From positions 1-64,000 of the forward strand of contig CANQMQ010000006.1 in assembly GCA_947625025.1 (NCBI GenBank): 64,000 bases of DNA, in the 5' to 3' direction. The stretch comes from an uncultured Clostridia bacterium (GTDB lineage Bacteria > Bacillota > Clostridia > Christensenellales > Borkfalkiaceae). Below, one piece after another: positions 32,980-41,526 of the stretch. The position numbers were made by a program, and so were the translations under genes. A model generated the notes under the pieces. It had not been told where the DNA came from, searched no databases, and worked only from the letters and a program-made list of their open reading frames with translations. Position 1 is the first letter of the stretch, and every line of letters begins with the position of its first letter.

Positions 32980-32998
32980 TGCGGGACTTTGTCCCGCA
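32980..32998. promoter_or_regulatory. Perfect inverted repeat upstream of nifJ
   Basis: TGCGGGAC-TTT-GTCCCGCA, an 8-bp perfect stem with a three-base loop, no T-run on either side. It lies 60 bases upstream of the nifJ -35, so a regulator-binding site is more likely than a terminator. Nothing else is seen in 32930-33058 except two AATTTATG repeats. Confidence 0.4.
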
Positions 32999-33058
32999 AG
33001 TGCGAAAAATTTATGTAGAATTTATGAAGAAATCGGCTGATTTTTTTGTGCTTTCATC

Positions 33059-33087
33059 TTGACTTTGCCGTAAGAATTGGCTATAAT
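33059..33087 (+). promoter_or_regulatory. Promoter of nifJ
   Basis: TTGACT (33059-33064), 17 bases, TATAAT (33082-33087). Start near 33094, leader about 62 bases with SD GGAGG (33144-33148). Confidence 0.85.
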
Positions 33088-33155
33088 GGGGAAGGTTGAA
33101 GGTGGGCTTCCCCCCTTTACCGCAATAAATTGTATAACTTTATGGAGGTTTTTGG

Positions 33156-36100
33156 ATGACGAAAATGACTATCGACGGCAATACCGCCGCCTCGCATGTC
33201 GCTTACGCATTCTCGGAAGTGGCTGCCATCTACCCCATCACCCCCTCCTCTCCGATGGCGGAGAGCGCAGACGAGTGGGCGACGCAGGGCAGAGTCAACA
33301 TGTGGGGGCAGAAGCTCCGCATCACCGAAATGCAGTCTGAGGGCGGTGCCGCAGGTGCCGTACACGGCTCCCTCTCCGCGGGCGCACTCACCACGACGTA
33401 CACCGCTTCACAGGGGCTCCTCCTCATGATCCCCAATATGTACAAGATCTCGGGTGAGCTCCTTCCCATGGTCATGCACGTCTCCGCACGTGCGCTCGCC
33501 GCACATTCGCTGAACATCTTCGGCGACCATTCCGACGTGATGGCATGCCGCCAAACGGGCTTTGCGATGCTCGCAAGCTGCTCGGTGCAGGAAGTGATGG
33601 ACCTCGCGACCGTTGCCCATCTCTCCACGCTCCGCGCCCGTGTGCCCTTCCTCTCCTTCTTCGACGGCTTCCGTACCTCCCACGAGGTCTCCAAGATAGA
33701 CGCCATCGATTACGATGAAATGAAGGCGCTCTTCGATAAGAAGGGCCTCGCGAAGGACGTAGCCGAGTTCAAGGCCCGCGCCCTCAACCCCGAGCACCCC
33801 GTCCAGCGCGGCACCGCCCAAAACGGCGATACATACTTCCAGAACCGTGAATCGGCAAACGGCTACTACGCCGCCACCCCCGCCATCGTGCAGGAGATGA
33901 TGGACGAAGTCTCCGCCCTCACGGGGAGGAGCTATCACCTCTTTGATTACGTCGGCGCTCCCGATGCGAGATACGTCGTCGTCATTATGGGTTCGGGTGC
34001 CGAGACGGTGGAAGAATCCATCAACAAGCTCAATGCGAGGGGCAAGAAGTACGGCCTCATCAAGGTACGTTTGTATCGCCCCTTCGTCTCCGATGCCTTC
34101 ATCGCCGCCATTCCCAAGACGTGCAAGCGCATCGCCGTGCTCGATAGAACGAAGGAGCCCGGCTCCCTCGGCGAACCGCTCTACCTCGACGTGTGCACCG
34201 CTCTGCTTGAAAAGGGCGTGAAGAACATCCAGGTGCTCGGCGGGAGATACGGCCTCGGTTCCAAGGAGTTCAATCCCTCCATGGTGCTCTCCATCTATAA
34301 GAATTTGGAGAAGAAGGAGCCCAAGAATCACTTCACCGTGGGTATCTATGAGGATGTAACGAACAGCTCCCTCGACTTCTCCGAGAAGTTCGATGCCGCT
34401 CCCGCAGGGTCCACCTCCGCGAAGTTCTACGGCCTCGGCTCAGACGGTACCGTGGGCGCCAACAAGAACTCCATCAAGATCATCGGCGACCACACCGATA
34501 TGTATGCACAGGCATACTTCTTCTATGATTCCAAGAAGTCGGGCGGCATCACCGTATCCCATCTGAGATTCGGCAAGACCCCCATCCAGAGCGAATACCT
34601 CATCGATGCGGCTGACTTCATCGCCTGCCACAATCCTTCCTACGTCATTCGTTACGACATGACGAGCGATTTGAAGAAGGGCGGCGCGTTCCTGCTCAAC
34701 TGCCCTTGGAGCACGGTGAAGGAGCTCGAAAGAAACCTTCCCGCAAAGATGAAGAACGCCCTTGCCCAAAAGAAGGCAAAGCTCTACGTCATCGATGCCA
34801 TCAAGATCGCCCGCGGCCTCGGCCTCGGCGGCAGGACGAACACCATTCTCCAATCGGCATTCTTCCTCATCAACGAGCAGATCATGCCGTATTCCGATGC
34901 CGTTGATTACATGAAGAAGATGGCGTATAAGTCCTTCTCGAGAAAGGGCGACGCCGTTGTCCAGATGAACTACAACGCCATCGACAGCGCGAAGGCCAAC
35001 TTGAAGCAGATCCGTATCCCCGCATCGTGGAAGACGACGACGGAGGGCGCGGAGATGGTGAAACTTGCGGACAACGATTACTTCCGCAGCGTCATTGCTC
35101 CCATCCTTGCCTTGGAAGGTGATAAGCTTCCTTCCTCCGCCTTCAATGCGGACGGCTCCGTTCCCACGGGGACCACGAAGTTCGAGAAGCGCGGCGTTGC
35201 CGTTACCGTTCCCGAATGGAACATCGCAAAGTGCATCCAGTGCAACCAGTGCTCCTTCGTCTGCCCGCACGCCTGCATCCGTCCCTACCTCGTGGCAGAG
35301 GGCGAACAGGTCCCCGAAGCATTTGCAACCAAGCCCGCACTTCAGGCGAAGGGCTACAACTTCCGCGTGCAGGTCTCCCCGCTCGACTGTATGGGCTGCG
35401 GCGTATGCGCCGAAGTCTGCCCCGTCAACAAGAAGGCCCGCGCCGATGCCGAAAAGGCAGGTGCGAAGAAGGTAGACCCCGCCGCATGTGCCCTCAACAT
35501 GGTGCCGTTTGCCAAGCTCGAGGAAGTGGAAGCCGCAAATTGGGAATTCGCACAGACCCTTCCGTATGCCCCCAAGGAAGTTACCGAGAAGATGGCGGAA
35601 GTCAAGCGTTCTCAGTTCACCCCTTCCCTCTTTGAGTTCTCGGGCGCATGCGCAGGTTGCGGTGAGACCCCTTACGTCAAGGTCGTCACCCAGCTCTTCG
35701 GCGACAGGATGATCGTTGCCAATGCGACGGGTTGCTCCTCCATCTACGGCGGCTCCTCCCCTACCTGCCCCTACACCACCAACAAGGAAGGCCACGGCCC
35801 CGCTTGGGCTAATTCCCTCTTCGAGGACAACGCAGAGTTCGGCTACGGCATGCACCTTGCTTACAAGGCAAGAAGGGGCGCCCTCGCCGAAAAGATCACG
35901 AAGCTTGCAGACATGTGGAAGGAATACCCCGAATGCGTGGCTCCGCTCACCGCATGGCTCGAGGGCTGCGACGACGCAGAAGCGAGCAAGGTTGCCTCTG
36001 CCGCCCTCATCGAAGAGCTTGAGAAGTGCCGCCCCGAGTGCGAAGGCGAAGAGCTCACCCTCGTAGATGAAATTCTTGCGGAAAAGGATTGCCTCGTGAA

Positions 36101-36746
36101 GAAGTCCTTCTGGATCATCGGCGGCGACGGCTGGGCATACGATATCGGTTACGGCGGCCTCGACCACGTGCTCGCATGCGGGGAGGACGTAAACGTACTC
36201 GTTCTCGATACCGAAGTCTACTCCAACACCGGCGGACAGGCAAGTAAGTCCACCCCCATCGGTGCAGTCGCGAAGTTCGCTTCGAGCGGCAAGCGCGTAA
36301 AGAAGAAGGACCTCGGCATGATCGCGGCAAGCTATGGCTATGTCTACGTCGCGCAGTGCGCGATGGGTGCAGACCAGGCTCAGCTCGTGAAGGCGTTGAA
36401 GGAAGCCGAAGCCTACAAGGGGCCTTCCCTCATCATCTGCTACGCGCCCTGCATCAACCACGGCATCAACATGACGAAGTCTCAGCAGGAAGAGAAGAAC
36501 GCAGTCGAGTGCGGCTATTGGCAGCTGTACCGCTACAATCCTACGCTTGCGGCGAAGGGCGAGAACCCCTTCACGCTCGATTCGAAGGATCCCACGGGTG
36601 ACTATCAATCCTTCATCCTCGGCGAGACCCGCTATGCTTCCCTCAAGAAGACGCAGCCCGCCCTCGCGGATGAGCTCTTCAAGAAGACGGAAGAGAGCTC
36701 CAAAGAGCGCCTTGCAGGCTACAAGAAGATGGCGGGAAAGGAATAA
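33156..36746 (+). CDS. nifJ: Pyruvate:ferredoxin (flavodoxin) oxidoreductase
   Basis: 1196 residues, the single-chain homodimeric form. Domain order: pyrimidine-binding domain from YPITPSSPMAE (about 27), the transketolase-C-like and gamma domains, two 4Fe-4S clusters in CIQCNQCSFVCPHAC and CMGCGVCAEVCP (about 690-760), and the thiamine-diphosphate domain with GACAGCGETPYVK, ATGCSSIYGGSSPTCPY and GGDGWAYDIGYGGLDH. It splits pyruvate to acetyl-CoA and CO2 and reduces ferredoxin, the central anaerobic fermentation step. Monocistronic with strong promoter, SD and terminator, so probably highly expressed. Confidence 0.98.
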   Translation: MTKMTIDGNTAASHVAYAFSEVAAIYPITPSSPMAESADEWATQGRVNMWGQKLRITEMQSEGGAAGAVHGSLSAGALTTTYTASQGLLLMIPNMYKISGELLPMVMHVSARALAAHSLNIFGDHSDVMACRQTGFAMLASCSVQEVMDLATVAHLSTLRARVPFLSFFDGFRTSHEVSKIDAIDYDEMKALFDKKGLAKDVAEFKARALNPEHPVQRGTAQNGDTYFQNRESANGYYAATPAIVQEMMDEVSALTGRSYHLFDYVGAPDARYVVVIMGSGAETVEESINKLNARGKKYGLIKVRLYRPFVSDAFIAAIPKTCKRIAVLDRTKEPGSLGEPLYLDVCTALLEKGVKNIQVLGGRYGLGSKEFNPSMVLSIYKNLEKKEPKNHFTVGIYEDVTNSSLDFSEKFDAAPAGSTSAKFYGLGSDGTVGANKNSIKIIGDHTDMYAQAYFFYDSKKSGGITVSHLRFGKTPIQSEYLIDAADFIACHNPSYVIRYDMTSDLKKGGAFLLNCPWSTVKELERNLPAKMKNALAQKKAKLYVIDAIKIARGLGLGGRTNTILQSAFFLINEQIMPYSDAVDYMKKMAYKSFSRKGDAVVQMNYNAIDSAKANLKQIRIPASWKTTTEGAEMVKLADNDYFRSVIAPILALEGDKLPSSAFNADGSVPTGTTKFEKRGVAVTVPEWNIAKCIQCNQCSFVCPHACIRPYLVAEGEQVPEAFATKPALQAKGYNFRVQVSPLDCMGCGVCAEVCPVNKKARADAEKAGAKKVDPAACALNMVPFAKLEEVEAANWEFAQTLPYAPKEVTEKMAEVKRSQFTPSLFEFSGACAGCGETPYVKVVTQLFGDRMIVANATGCSSIYGGSSPTCPYTTNKEGHGPAWANSLFEDNAEFGYGMHLAYKARRGALAEKITKLADMWKEYPECVAPLTAWLEGCDDAEASKVASAALIEELEKCRPECEGEELTLVDEILAEKDCLVKKSFWIIGGDGWAYDIGYGGLDHVLACGEDVNVLVLDTEVYSNTGGQASKSTPIGAVAKFASSGKRVKKKDLGMIAASYGYVYVAQCAMGADQAQLVKALKEAEAYKGPSLIICYAPCINHGINMTKSQQEEKNAVECGYWQLYRYNPTLAAKGENPFTLDSKDPTGDYQSFILGETRYASLKKTQPALADELFKKTEESSKERLAGYKKMAGKE

Positions 36747-36786
36747 TTCCCCCCACCCATGTCTGAGGTTCAGCCTCAAAAATCAG

Positions 36787-36817
36787 AGAGAACGGCCCCG
36801 TGCCGTTCTCTTTTTTT
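36787..36817 (+). terminator. Terminator of nifJ
   Basis: A 10-bp stem AGAGAACGGC/GCCGTTCTCT (36787-36796 with 36802-36811) followed by a seven-T run. Confidence 0.92.
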
Positions 36818-36868
36818 GTGCCCCTCGGGGCCGTAACCCTCCTCTCCCCGCCATTTTTCCTTCACCTC

Positions 36869-36897
36869 TTGACAATTTCGAAGAGCTATGGTATACT
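36869..36897 (+). promoter_or_regulatory. Promoter of the YugP-like gene
   Basis: TTGACA (36869-36874), 17 bases, TATACT (36892-36897). Start near 36904, followed by SD GGAGG (36908-36912) and ATG at 36921. Confidence 0.85.
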
Positions 36898-36920
36898 CAA
36901 ATCACTTGGAGGTAGTTTTT

Positions 36921-37724
36921 ATGAATATGCTTTTAGCCGCAAACGATTCCACAACCGAGGGGATAGCGTTCGCGCTCATCATTGCGATCGTCATCGTCTC
37001 GGTGCTCCTCGCGGTAGCCGCCCTCGTCTCCCTCATCCTGCGCCTCAAGATCTTCTTCAACTATTGGGTCGCAAACCGTTCGAAGTCGGCGGCGGGGTAC
37101 ACGGGTGAGACGGCGGCGTGCGAGATGCTGCGCCTGTGCGGGGTACCCGATGTTCAGGTGAAGAAAATGGGCTTCTTCCGTGCCCTCATCTACGGCAACC
37201 ACTACAATGCAACCAAGAAAGTTATTTACCTTCGGAGAACGACCTTCCGCGGCAACAACTTGACGGCCGTGGCCCTTGCCGTGGAGAAGGTGGCGCTCGC
37301 CCGTGAAGATCACTACGGCGGAGGCAAGCTCCGTGCCCGTTGGCGGCTCCAACAGCTCGCCCTCTTCGGGCCCATCGTATTCATTCCCATCGTCCTTGTC
37401 GGGCTCATTTTCGACCTCTTGGGCGGATTTACGGGCATTCCCCTTCTCATCTCCTCCATCGTCGGCGCCCTGTTCTTCCTCGTCTCCTTTATCCTTACGG
37501 CCATCACCGTACCCGTGGAGAAGAAGGCCACCCGCGATGCGATGTCCCTGCTCGCGAGCTCCAACATGCTGACCCCCGAGGAACAGCAGAAGGCGGCAAA
37601 GGTGCTCAAAGTCTATGTGCTCTCCTACATCATGGACTTCATCGTCGCCTTGCTCAAGCTCATCGAGCTCATCTTGAAGCTCATCCTCAGCATCTTCACC
37701 GTCTTTGCAAGCGATAAGAAGTGA
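36921..37724 (+). CDS. YugP-like membrane protein lacking the zinc-peptidase motif
   Basis: 267 residues. Layout matches the YugP (Zn_peptidase_2) family: an N-terminal membrane segment (about 15-42), a soluble part with GYTGETAACEMLRLCGVPDV and the NHYNATKKVIYL strand, two central membrane helices (about 145-195), the VPVEKKATRDAMSLLASS motif (family: PVEFxASRRA) and a final membrane segment. Where active members have HExxH within VAAHEVGHA, this protein has LAVEKVALA (about 119-127): the Glu stays but both zinc His are lost. It is therefore probably not a protease. The ATG at 36921 has SD GGAGG. Confidence 0.7.
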   Translation: MNMLLAANDSTTEGIAFALIIAIVIVSVLLAVAALVSLILRLKIFFNYWVANRSKSAAGYTGETAACEMLRLCGVPDVQVKKMGFFRALIYGNHYNATKKVIYLRRTTFRGNNLTAVALAVEKVALAREDHYGGGKLRARWRLQQLALFGPIVFIPIVLVGLIFDLLGGFTGIPLLISSIVGALFFLVSFILTAITVPVEKKATRDAMSLLASSNMLTPEEQQKAAKVLKVYVLSYIMDFIVALLKLIELILKLILSIFTVFASDKK

Positions 37725-37771
37725 TTCCTTTCCCACCCTGCTGTGAAGGAGGAGAAAAGGGGTGTTACTTG

Positions 37772-37888
37772 CCCACCCCTTGAGGGGTGGGTGCCCCGCA
37801 GGGGCAGAAGGGGTGATTCCTGATTGGAACCACATTGGAAACACCCCCTCAGTCACCTTCGGTGACAGCTCCCCCTCAAGGGGGAGCC
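37772..37888. repeat. Intergenic repeats with small hairpins
   Basis: Three adjacent palindromic pieces: CCCACCCCT/AGGGGTGGG (37772-37791), TGCCCC/GGGGCA (37792-37806), and an ACACCCCCTCAGTCACCTTC...GGTGACAGCTCCCCCTCAAGGGGGAGCC unit (37841-37888). The last resembles dispersed repeats known from many Clostridia genomes. No gene is seen between 37725 and 37951. Confidence 0.6.
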
Positions 37889-37906
37889 AAGTGCTCCGTA
37901 TAACCA

Positions 37907-37932
37907 AAAAGAACGGCCGTGGCCGTTCTTTT
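37907..37932. terminator. Bidirectional terminator between converging genes
   Basis: A 12-bp perfect stem AAAAGAACGGCC/GGCCGTTCTTTT (37907-37918 with 37921-37932), with A- and T-runs on both sides, between the YugP-like gene (plus) and the Ca2+ ATPase (minus). Confidence 0.88.
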
Positions 37933-37951
37933 CTTTGTAATGATACCCAAA

Positions 37952-40609
37952 TCAGTGCTTTTTCATGTGGAGGCGGAGGAAAATCTTGGAGACTTCGACG
38001 GCGGCAAGCGGGAAGAGGCAGAGCCCTATGATGATGAGGTACTGTTCCCAACTGAGGTAGATCATGCTGAAGAAATCCATAATGCCCGGCACGAAGAGCA
38101 CGATGACGGCGACGAGGGCGGAGGCGCCCACGGCGAGGGCGAGTTGCGGGTTGTGCCCGTTCCCCTTTGCAAACGCAGACTGTGTATTCGAGCGTTGGTT
38201 GGCGGCGTGCACGAGCTGGCTTCCCGCAATCGTCGCAAAGGACATCGTCATGGCCACCGCCTGTGAACCGTAACCGTATAACCCGATAAAGTAGGCGGAG
38301 AGGGTTACGGCGGTGAGCAGGAACCCGTGGAAGAGCACCCGCCACACGAGGCTTGGCTCGAAGAGGGTGCCCGATTTGATGGGCGGCCGCTTCATGATGT
38401 CCTTATCGGCAGGGTCTACGCCGAGCCCGAGGGCGGGCAGGGTATCGGTGACGAGGTTGATGAGGAGCACGTGTACGGCAAGCAAAGGTGCGGGCAGCCC
38501 GAACACCGTTGCAAGGAACAGGATGAGAATTTCGGCGATGTTGCCCGCAAGCAGGAACTGCACCACCTTCTGGATGTTGGCGTACACCCTTCTGCCCTCG
38601 CGGACGGCCTGCTCGATGGTGGTGAAGTTGTTGTCGAGCAGAATGATATCCGAAGCGCTCTTGGCGACATCGGTGCCCGCGCCCATCGCAACGCCGATAT
38701 CGGCGGCCTTCAGGGCAGGGGAATCGTTGACGCCGTCCCCCGTCATGGAGGCAACTTCGCCCATGCGTTGCAGGGACTTGACGATGCGGAGCTTATCGGA
38801 GGGCGAAACGCGGGCGTAGACCGAAGTGGTACCCACCACTTTATCGAGGTCGTCGTCGCTCATCGCCGCAAGTTCGGGGCCGGTGACAACGGTATCCCCC
38901 TCGCGGAAGATCTTGAGGTCCCGTGCGATGGCGACGGCAGTCGTCTTGTGGTCGCCCGTGATCATGACGACGCGGATGCCCGCCGTGTGGCAGGATTCCA
39001 CTGCCCCAATGACCTCGGTGCGCGGCGGATCGATCATGCAGGTGAGGCCCACGAATACGAGCCCCTCCTCGACGTTGTCTCCCTCCTTCGGGATGTAATC
39101 TACGGTGCCTACGGCATAGCCGAGGACGCGGAGCGCCATCTCGGAAGCCTGCTCCGCAAGGGACAAAATTTGGGAGCGTTCCTCCTCGGTGAGCGGGCGT
39201 ATTTTGCTGCCGTCGAGGCAGGAAGTGCAGTGCGGCAAAAGTTCATCGATTGCACCCTTGGTGCAGACATGGTATGCCCCTTCGTGCTCTACGACGACAG
39301 ACATCCTCTTCCTGTCCGAATCGAAGGGCTGCTCGAATACGCGCGGATTTTCCTCCTTCAAGCGGTCTGCATCGAGGCCGTATTTTTCGGCAAAGTATAA
39401 AAGCGCTCCCTCGGTGGGGTCTCCCAAGCACTCCCCCTCGCGGGTGGGGTCCTTGGCGGCATCGTTACAGAGTGCAGCGGCGTATGCGAGTGCACGGAGC
39501 TCTTCGGTGAGCTCCCCTTCGGCATCCGAAAACGCCCCCGCCCCAACTTCCTGCATGGTGGCGTATTTCGTCACCGTCATGCGGTTGAGGGTGAGCGTAC
39601 CCGTCTTATCGCAGCAGACGACGGTAGCGCTCCCCAACGTCTCTACGGCGGGCAGCGAACGCACGAGCGCCTGTTGCTTCGCCATGCGTTGGACGCCGAG
39701 CGCCATGACGACGGTGGCCGTTGCGGGGAGCCCTTCGGGGATCACCGCAATGGCGAGGGAAATCGCCGTAAGCAGCGGTTGAAGCCAATTGGCCTGTACG
39801 CTCCAATCGGTGACCCGCAAATAGCTGATGCCGAGCATTACGAGGGCGATCACGACGCCTACAAGGGAAAGCGTCTTCCCTACGCCGTTCAGCTTCCGCT
39901 TGATGGGGGTTTCGAGTTCATCCGTCTCATCGAGCATGCCCGCAATGCTTCCCACTTCGGTGTGCATGCCCGTTGCCACGACGACGCCCGTACCCGTGCC
40001 CGCCGTGCAGACAGAGGAGGAATATGCCATATTCGCCCTGTCTCCGAGGGCGGCATCCTCCTTGACGGGGGTTACCGTATCCTTTTCGACGGGAACGCTC
40101 TCCCCCGTGAGGGCGGATTCCTGTATCGCGAGGTTGGCCTCTTCGATGAGGCGCATATCCGCGGGGACGACGCACCCGTCTGCGAGGACGACGATGTCCC
40201 CGGGAACGAGTTCGGATGCCGCGAGAACGCACTCCTTGCCATCCCGCAGCACGCGGGCGGTGGGTGCGGTGAGGCTTCCGAGGGCGGCAAGGGCATCCGC
40301 CGCCTTCTTCTCCTGCACGATGCCAATGACGGCATTGAGAATGACGATCACAAAAATGACAACGGCTTCTGCCCATTCCTGAAAGACGAGGGAAATGACG
40401 GCGGCAACGAGTAATATAATTACCATCACATCCTTGATCTGTTCCCAGAGCATTCTCCAAATGCTCTTCGGCTTCTTCTCTTTGAGGACGTTCCTGCCGT
40501 ACTTTTCCCTACGGGCTTCCGCCTCCGAAGAAGTAAGCCCTGCGCGGGTGGTCTCGAGTTCTGTCAATACGTCGCCGAGCGGCGCCGCATGCCAATGTTT
40601 GCCTTCCAT
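37952..40609 (-). CDS. Calcium-translocating P2-type ATPase
   Basis: 885 residues, SERCA/PMCA-like. Domains in order: cation-ATPase N-terminus, actuator domain with ESALTGESVPVEKD, M4 with AVIPEGLP (the Ca2+-site motif), phosphorylation site CCDKTGTLTLNRM (Asp near 330), nucleotide-binding domain, and MTGDGVNDSPALKAADIGVAMG. About ten membrane segments. It pumps Ca2+ out of the cytoplasm. An extended -10 promoter and SD GGAG precede ATG. Confidence 0.94.
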   Translation of the reverse strand: MEGKHWHAAPLGDVLTELETTRAGLTSSEAEARREKYGRNVLKEKKPKSIWRMLWEQIKDVMVIILLVAAVISLVFQEWAEAVVIFVIVILNAVIGIVQEKKAADALAALGSLTAPTARVLRDGKECVLAASELVPGDIVVLADGCVVPADMRLIEEANLAIQESALTGESVPVEKDTVTPVKEDAALGDRANMAYSSSVCTAGTGTGVVVATGMHTEVGSIAGMLDETDELETPIKRKLNGVGKTLSLVGVVIALVMLGISYLRVTDWSVQANWLQPLLTAISLAIAVIPEGLPATATVVMALGVQRMAKQQALVRSLPAVETLGSATVVCCDKTGTLTLNRMTVTKYATMQEVGAGAFSDAEGELTEELRALAYAAALCNDAAKDPTREGECLGDPTEGALLYFAEKYGLDADRLKEENPRVFEQPFDSDRKRMSVVVEHEGAYHVCTKGAIDELLPHCTSCLDGSKIRPLTEEERSQILSLAEQASEMALRVLGYAVGTVDYIPKEGDNVEEGLVFVGLTCMIDPPRTEVIGAVESCHTAGIRVVMITGDHKTTAVAIARDLKIFREGDTVVTGPELAAMSDDDLDKVVGTTSVYARVSPSDKLRIVKSLQRMGEVASMTGDGVNDSPALKAADIGVAMGAGTDVAKSASDIILLDNNFTTIEQAVREGRRVYANIQKVVQFLLAGNIAEILILFLATVFGLPAPLLAVHVLLINLVTDTLPALGLGVDPADKDIMKRPPIKSGTLFEPSLVWRVLFHGFLLTAVTLSAYFIGLYGYGSQAVAMTMSFATIAGSQLVHAANQRSNTQSAFAKGNGHNPQLALAVGASALVAVIVLFVPGIMDFFSMIYLSWEQYLIIIGLCLFPLAAVEVSKIFLRLHMKKH

Positions 40610-40638
40610 GTTCTTCTCCGTATTGAAATCTTTCCTCT

Positions 40639-40647
40639 ATTATACCA
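40639..40647 (-). promoter_or_regulatory. Extended -10 promoter of the Ca2+ ATPase gene
   Basis: On the minus strand TGGTATAAT (40639-40647): a perfect -10 with the TGn extension. No clear -35 lies 16-18 bases upstream. Confidence 0.6.
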
Positions 40648-40659
40648 CAATGCGGCGAA

Positions 40660-40696
40660 TAAGAAAACCGTTCGCGGGTAAAAAACCCGCGAACGG
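40660..40696 (-). terminator. Terminator of the collagen-like gene
   Basis: On the minus strand an 11-bp perfect stem CCGTTCGCGGG/CCCGCGAACGG (40668-40678 with 40686-40696) is followed by TTTTCTTATT. It separates the collagen-like gene from the Ca2+ ATPase promoter. Confidence 0.88.
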
Positions 40697-40706
40697 CGAA
40701 ATTTTT

Positions 40707-41387
40707 TTAGGTGGCGAGCAGCCCTGCCGTGCGGAGATTATCGAGCAGCGTGTTGAGCGTCTCGGCGATCTCCTGCGTAGTGGTATCGGCGGGGTTTGCG
40801 ATATTGTCTACCGCCGCCGCGGGCGTGATCGTCGCATCCTGCCCTGCGGGACCTTGCGGACCTATGGGCCCCTGCGGCCCTGCGGGACCCTGCGGACCTG
40901 CTTCTCCCGTTGCCCCCGCAGGCCCAACGGGACCTGTGGGACCTGCGATGCCCTGTGCGCCCTGCGGACCCTGCGGACCCTGTGCGCCCTGCAAGCCCTG
41001 TACGCCTTGCGGGCCCGTCGCACCCGTGCCCCCCGTGGCGCCCGTTGCGCCGCGCGGAATGGTGAAGGTGAGAACGGCATTTTCGCCGCCCGTCGAAGTG
41101 ACGGAAGCCGCCGTCCCGGGCTCTGCCGTTATCGTCTGGCCCACCGTAATGGTAGCGGGCCCTGTAGGACCTGTGGGCCCTTGGGGGCCTGCAGGGCCCG
41201 TGGGACCCGTGGCTCCCCGTATCGAGATCGTTCCCCCATTGCCATAGCCGTTGCACCCGCAACCGTTGTTATAGCCGTTGTTGTAGCCATAGCCGTTACC
41301 GTTGCACCCGCAACCGTTATTGGAACCGCTGTTGCCGCAAGTGCAGGGGCAATTCCCGCAAGTCTGGCAACGTCTGTAATAAATCAT
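40707..41387 (-). CDS. Collagen-like Gly-X-Y repeat protein
   Basis: 226 residues. A Cys/Gly/Asn/Tyr-rich head (about 1-55, with eight Cys) is followed by a short collagen tract (about 57-78), a non-collagen beta segment ([19 protein letters not shown], about 79-110), a longer Gly-X-Y tract (about 112-185), and a C-terminal region ending in [18 protein letters not shown] that may trimerise. No signal peptide is seen. In spore formers such proteins (BclA-like) coat the exosporium; that role is only inferred here. The SD AAGGAGG is near perfect. Confidence 0.9.
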   Translation of the reverse strand: MIYYRRCQTCGNCPCTCGNSGSNNGCGCNGNGYGYNNGYNNGCGCNGYGNGGTISIRGATGPTGPAGPQGPTGPTGPATITVGQTITAEPGTAASVTSTGGENAVLTFTIPRGATGATGGTGATGPQGVQGLQGAQGPQGPQGAQGIAGPTGPVGPAGATGEAGPQGPAGPQGPIGPQGPAGQDATITPAAAVDNIANPADTTTQEIAETLNTLLDNLRTAGLLAT

Positions 41388-41526
41388 TGGTTTTCCTCCT
41401 TACCCCTCTCGGGGCTCGGGCGAATACGCCCTACTTCATCATATCCAAAATGAGAAAAACCTGTTCCCCCTTTCAACAAAGAGGCGCATGCGGCATAGGT
41501 TGAAGGGGATACGGGAGGAGGCGGGT

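Noticed and set aside
34440-36779. A 779-residue antisense frame opposite nifJ
   Set aside because: Codon bias of the highly expressed nifJ leaves the reverse strand free of stops; the protein has no domain and contradicts the clear PFOR on the plus strand.
37952-40609. Possible plasma-membrane H+-ATPase or Mg2+ ATPase
   Set aside because: PEGLP in M4 and the order of motifs fit Ca2+ P2-type pumps better.
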